From Cymodocea nodosa (Eukaryota; Streptophyta; Magnoliopsida; Alismatales; Cymodoceaceae): a stretch of 64,000 nucleotides of DNA. The position numbers were made by a program, and so were the translations under genes. Position 1 is the first letter of the stretch. Each line of letters starts with the position of its first letter. Location: positions 12,350,501-12,414,500 of the forward strand of contig CM072341.1 of NCBI GenBank assembly GCA_036874045.1. Direction: 5' to 3'. Shown piece after piece: positions 59,343 to 64,000 of the stretch. The notes beneath the pieces were generated by a model that was not told where the DNA came from, did no database searches, and saw nothing but the letters and a program-made list of their open reading frames with translations.

Positions 59343-61384
59343 ATCTCCTTCTACAAATTGGCAACGTCCAAACCTCCAACAACCTCTTCCAATTATATTC
59401 CAAATGTCCAGCAGCCTCCTCTGGTGATCTTCAGACCTTTGATGGTTCTTTTGATGATCTCCCTTCTCCAACAAGCCTCCCAAGTCCAAGAATCCTCTCC
59501 AGCACATCCTCCACTTTCTCCAACATGGTCCACTCCTTTGGTATACATTTTCAACCAATTTATATTACTAAAAAATGGTGCTTAGGACAGCCAATGTTGT
59601 TGCACTTTGATGCCTTGAGAAGTACGACAAAACTTAATATTCATTTCATTCCTAACTCACACAGTACCCAAGCCTTAATCCTAATTCACCAAAGGAGAAA
59701 GAAAAAACACAAAACAACAGCAGCTAATGGCCAACATAGATCTTCCTGTCACCACCTGCTCCCCTATCCAACCTACACTGCAGGTCCTTCCATGCCACCT
59801 AGTGGCCTAATCCATCCATGATGGGGGTCTGATACACCACCCCTTATGTCCACCATCTCACTATTAGGAAAAAGTTTCTTGAGTGGTTTTGATAATACAA
59901 AACTTAATGATAAATATAAGTAGAATATATATATTAAGATTGTTGCAGGAATGATAGGAAATTATGAAAAGCAAGCCAAAGAAAAACAAAAAAAAATGTA
60001 CAAGACATACACAACAAGACCAAAGAAAAAGGAAGATGAAGGAATTGACATGAAAATCAAGCAAGGTCAAGCAAAGATGGAACAAAAGCTTAAAGACTCA
60101 AGAAGATGCAAAAATATGTGAATTTTATTTGAAATTATGTAATAATGATGTAATATTTGTCTTACGTCCTAAGGTAAATTGTAAATCTGACTGACGCTCT
60201 CTTATGTTAGAATTTTCATATAGGGCACATAGAAAGATTACATACACTTATGATGCTCTCTTATCTTAGAATAGACATTTAGATTAACCTATTCATGTAT
60301 TTAGCTAGGTAGTTAATTTATCACAAAATTGGCATACTATTTCTAAGAAACAGACTTTGGGACAAGAGAGTAGTCAGACTTTCAACCCAGATCTATATAC
60401 CAATTTTAGTACCAGCATATTTATGGGACAATAACCACTGAACCAAGAATGACACACCATTTATCAAACATCGGCATACCATTCTAGAGGACAACCTGCA
60501 GTTATTCACTGGAGCAAAAATGTACCATTGCAAAAAAAATGGCATACCAATTATCCTTCAGAATCTAGGGCTTATAGCATTCGGCATATCAAATTTCCCA
60601 TCAGTAAACTGATTGACTTTTAGGAAGTCAGGGCTCACTTTAACCAACATACCAATTTGATTAGCAGTATATTGATTCTACTGGCTATAAAAGAAATGAC
60701 ATAACAAATAGAAAACGCATCTAGTCATTCTGTCTTCTTTTCTAGTCCAAAAAACTCTAAATAAACATGTCCCTAAGCTTAAAAACAAGCAAAACGAAAT
60801 TTCCAACACCTTTAGTGCTTCATTCACATCCTCAAGACATTGTGTTGCACCTAATTCTCATTGAAACTTTGCATTGTAGAGCATAGTTGAGGAATTCCAG
60901 GGATTGCAAGAAGGCATCCAAAAGGATCTAGTGATCCATGTCTATAAGTTTGTTTTTAGTTAAAAGCTTAGCTCACTGTGTTGTAGTAAAAGCTCATCAA
61001 TTTGTGGTGAAGGTTCTTTAGATTGTAAGCAAGGCTCCTCAGGTTGTGAGGAGAAATGACTTAGGGGGTTTGTCAAACCTATGTAAATGATAGAGTGTTG
61101 ACCTAAAACAACATCAAATTTAGCATGAGGCTCAAGCAATATGGCTTGAGGAGTAGAAATAGCCCCAAGTTTGAAGTGAACCACTATAAATTGTGTGTTC
61201 TGTAATGTATGTTTTATTTGTTTCATTTACATGGCATTCCACATTTAGTCCTACTTATGTACTATAGAATTGTTTAATCCATACATAAATTAAGCATATT
61301 CACTGTTCACATTCCCTCTAGTAAAGTCAATCAATTCTAACACTTAATTCTCTCCTCCACTTTGGGCTTCCTATTATACTTATT
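59343..61384. other. Repeat-like stretch without a recognised gene
   Basis: 59340-59560 on the minus strand shows two open frames with some coding character (RRLLDIWNIIGRG or, in another frame, EYNWKRLLEVW) but no family is recognised. 60340-60920 looks like an isolated LTR: a TATAAAAG at 60687-60694 with a 'cattctgtcttcttttct' stretch after it. No matching partner or domain was found. Confidence 0.35.
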
Positions 61385-61748
61385 AAGGCAAGCACTAAGA
61401 CGTGATAAGGCTTCACCTTGCCTTAGTTATGTGGATCTTTTATTAGGTCTATTTAATTAAATATAGATTTTTTTAAGGTCTTCTGATATTTTTCCTTGCA
61501 AAAAAATTAAGTTTATATTCTTGATGAAATACTACTGAAATATACTTATTAGTATTATTTCAATTCATATTTTTATTTTATCTTGAAATAATTTATGTAT
61601 TTGAATGTTATTTAACAAAAAATGGATAAAAAATGCATATAATTATTATTAAATATGTATAAATATATATGATATGTGTTTAACAAATAAATATTTAAAT
61701 GGGTGCCTAAAGTGCCCAAGCTTACCAACCAGGTAGCTTGGCACCTTA
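61385..61748 (+). repeat. AT-rich dispersed repeat, copy B
   Basis: The most compact copy. Its edges TTAAGGCAAGC and, reading inward from the right, TTAAGGTGCCAAGC are imperfect inverted repeats. The middle shares 'atacttattagtattattt' with copy A. Confidence 0.6.
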
Positions 61749-62339
61749 ACAAGTATACTCCCCCGGGACAACCAGCAGCAGTTCTGCAGCCAGCCATTGG
61801 CTCTCCAATGATGTGGTAAGCTGTCCTTCAGGTTGTCTGTGTTGAAGGTGCCTAAGGTTACGTATATGTCCTCTCACAGGTTTTAGCTGGATACATGCTG
61901 TTCAGCCCTGTTCCATGCTGATTTCATGGAATTCAATTCTGTTGGCAACCAGTTCACCAGTTCTGTGTGCATTTGGGAAGAACCTAATTTGTTGTCCTGG
62001 CACCCTCTTATGATATGCTTGAAGAACTTGCTATTACCAGAAACCACAAAAGTATGTAAGATTTATGAGTAGTTGTTACATATAGATAGGGTAGGTGATA
62101 TGCTCAAGAGTTCTACAGTACTCTTTGGGTCCTGTTGTTGAGATATACAATTTTCAAAAATGACGTAGAGATTTACCTGTCATTGATATCGTCAAAATAA
62201 ATTGTATAGAGCTCCATTTTTATTAGCCACTATCTACATATATCTAGAAGCAATGGGAGGAATTGAAAGTATTATTGTTTGCTAGATAAAGTGTAAACTT
62301 CCTCTTTCTCTTTGATCCATATATTGATTATCAATATAA

Positions 62340-63345
62340 ACCTAGCCAAACGTAATCCACATTCCAGATATGGTGTCCAAAGTCAAGGACAGATCCTTGG
62401 GATAAGACACAATGCTTAAGTCCACTTTTTCACGAACTAGTGGATTTTGAACACTACTCTGATGGTCATGTTAGATCAATCTACAACAGTATGTTCAAGT
62501 AGAGGTTGCGATGTCCAAGGTGATTATGTTCATGTAGATCCTTTGGTGGAAGTTCAATTGTCAATTGATGTGAGCACTGTGAGAGGACAAATCACACTAT
62601 TGATAGGTGTTGGCACAAATATGATAGACCTCCTATGGCACAGCATGCTTCCTACAAGATTGTATTAATCATTCAGTAAAACAATTATCTCAAATTAATG
62701 ATGACAGGTTTCTCTGGCTACAAGCCAACCAACCTACAGCTTCTATCAACTAGTCTACTACTTCAAGTACTAATACTTTGCTAATCTTTAGGCATAGTTC
62801 TTGGATAATAAGCTTTGACACCTCTTCCCACATTTCAAGTACACATGACATTTTCACTCATCTTTCCCAAGTCATTCTATATCCATTGTGTTGCTATTGT
62901 TGATGGTTGTAGTTGTCAAGTCTTGAGTAAAGAGGTTGTTCATGTATCTACCCGATTAACCTTGAAAAAGTTTTTTTATATCAAACTTTCCTGACAATTT
63001 TCCTTTCACTAGTTCCATAAACAATTCTATTCCTCTGTAACATTTTCACCTTCCATTGTTCAAGATCTACAGATAGAATAGAGGATTAGCTTGGGTTCTA
63101 ATTTTAAATGAGATGTGAACCAAATTAATCATGATGAGAGACACTTTATGAACCAGCATTTGTTGCCTTTACCATCAAGTCTTCTCTCTTATGGCATTAT
63201 CATGAACACACTTCTCAATGTAAGCTTTAGCAGGCACTTCCTTAGGCATCTGTTGAGTTTTTTAGTTATGAATCAGATCAACTAGGTAAACAACATCATG
63301 CTACCTATATATGTTTGTCTTCGTTCAGTATTCAGAGTCCATTTA
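62340..63345 (+). mobile_element. Copia gag/protease remnant
   Basis: A zinc-knuckle tail (CWHKYDRPPMAQHASYK) is seen at about 62610-62660. A protease-start motif (SSWIISFDTSSHISS) is at about 62790-62840. The GAG-pre-integrase region, with a broken LWHYHEHTSQCKL motif and QALP, is near 63190-63240. It resembles the 181-5118 element over these parts. No LTR or RT is in the window. Confidence 0.7.
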
Positions 63346-63718
63346 AGTTGGTTCGTTGAACAAAAAAGCAGAAAAAAGGGTCATTTAGACACCCTCTAAA
63401 TGCTTTTCTCCTGAATCCATTTTGTTCTTTGAAGAAATGGGAAAAAGTGTCATTTTTCTCTTTAAACAGAAATTTTTCACTTTTCTTGAGAAAAACAGCC
63501 ATGCTTCCATTTTTGGTCATTTAAATGGCCATTTTTTATTTTTTTGGATTTCAACTTTTGAGCTATTTTCATCAATATAATTTCATTATTTTGTTACTTT
63601 TTTGTTGTTTATAATTTTAATTGTACATTTTATATATTTATTTATGTTTTAAAATTAAATTATTTATTCTTGAGTGATAATTACACATAATAAAAATATT
63701 TTTTGAAATTGTAAAATA

Positions 63719-63905
63719 ACAAACAACAATAGCCTATGTCATAATCCCACTACATTGGCTACATCAATCCATTTCTTACAAATATTTCTATCTATAGTCA
63801 AATTTTCAGTTAAATTACATAAATTTAAATCTTTTCTCACAATCCCTAAGTAGTTTTAAGTCTTTTTCTACTACTTTTAATTTCTTCTACACTAATTAAT
63901 AATTG
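63719..63905 (-). mobile_element. RTE-type LINE 3' fragment
   Basis: Shared tail on the plus strand: aacaacaatagcctatgtca, then 'taatcccactacattggcta' and 'ttaaattacataaatttaaa'. About 190 bases; it ends in AT-rich DNA at the right edge of the window. Confidence 0.75.
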
Positions 63906-64000
63906 AATTATAATTTATTTTTTAATTATTTTGATAATTGAGAAGGTTGTATATTCTAAATATATTCATAGTTATTCATTTTTTATTTATCCTTTTTTGT

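Noticed and set aside
59192..59821. 209-codon open frame at the right edge of the GNA1-carrying element
   Set aside because: It runs across the TIR boundary into unrelated DNA, with no domain; most likely chance.
1..64000. CRISPR arrays, operons, ribosome-binding sites, rRNA and tRNA genes
   Set aside because: The window is plant nuclear DNA; no spaced direct-repeat array or recognisable RNA gene was seen.

Overview
This window is nuclear DNA of a flowering plant. The evidence is spliced genes with GT-AG introns and AT-rich long introns, a CaaX-tailed heavy-metal protein, an LPA1-type P-loop protein, and many Copia, RTE LINE, PIF/Harbinger and Au-type SINE relics. A monocot is my guess from the general composition; nothing seen settles the species.

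Layout. 1-6731: the 5' end of an organellar histidyl-tRNA synthetase gene on the minus strand (three exons, 6731 to 6116). The following intron holds an RTE LINE fragment and an AT-rich dispersed repeat split by a 4.9 kb Copia element (181-5118); the rest of the gene lies beyond the left edge. 8.1-12.3 kb: two decayed PIF/Harbinger transposases in opposite orientation plus a MYB/SANT-like partner ORF. 16.7-18.2 kb: a complete five-exon HIPP gene with two HMA domains and a CSVM prenylation tail. 20.4-22.7 kb: a deleted Copia. 23.8-29.6 kb: a complete five-exon ABCF1 (GCN20-type) gene; intron 1 carries a LINE and intron 4 a small TIR element holding a captured receptor-kinase fragment. 30.8-32.1 kb: a Copia gag/protease relic. 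34.4-40.7 kb: a complete seven-exon LPA1/2-phosphoglycerate-kinase-like gene. 44.0-55.0 kb: a Pumilio gene on the minus strand, complete from its mid-section to the stop with all eight PUM repeats, with a GC-AG intron and a Copia, an Au-type SINE and a dispersed repeat in its introns; its 5' exons are not seen. 55.5-59.3 kb: two Harbinger-like TIR elements, the second carrying a broken glucosamine-6-phosphate N-acetyltransferase copy. 59.3-64 kb: relics only.

The five host genes have unrelated housekeeping or stress roles (organellar translation, metal binding, cytosolic ABCF function, phosphate/inositol metabolism, mRNA control) and form no operon or evident cluster. I found no new multi-gene system. 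The more unusual content is the transposon biology: nested insertions, gene-fragment capture by TIR elements with an intron kept, a 31-bp palindrome inside a short LTR, a 49-bp inverted repeat, and a partial exon duplication.
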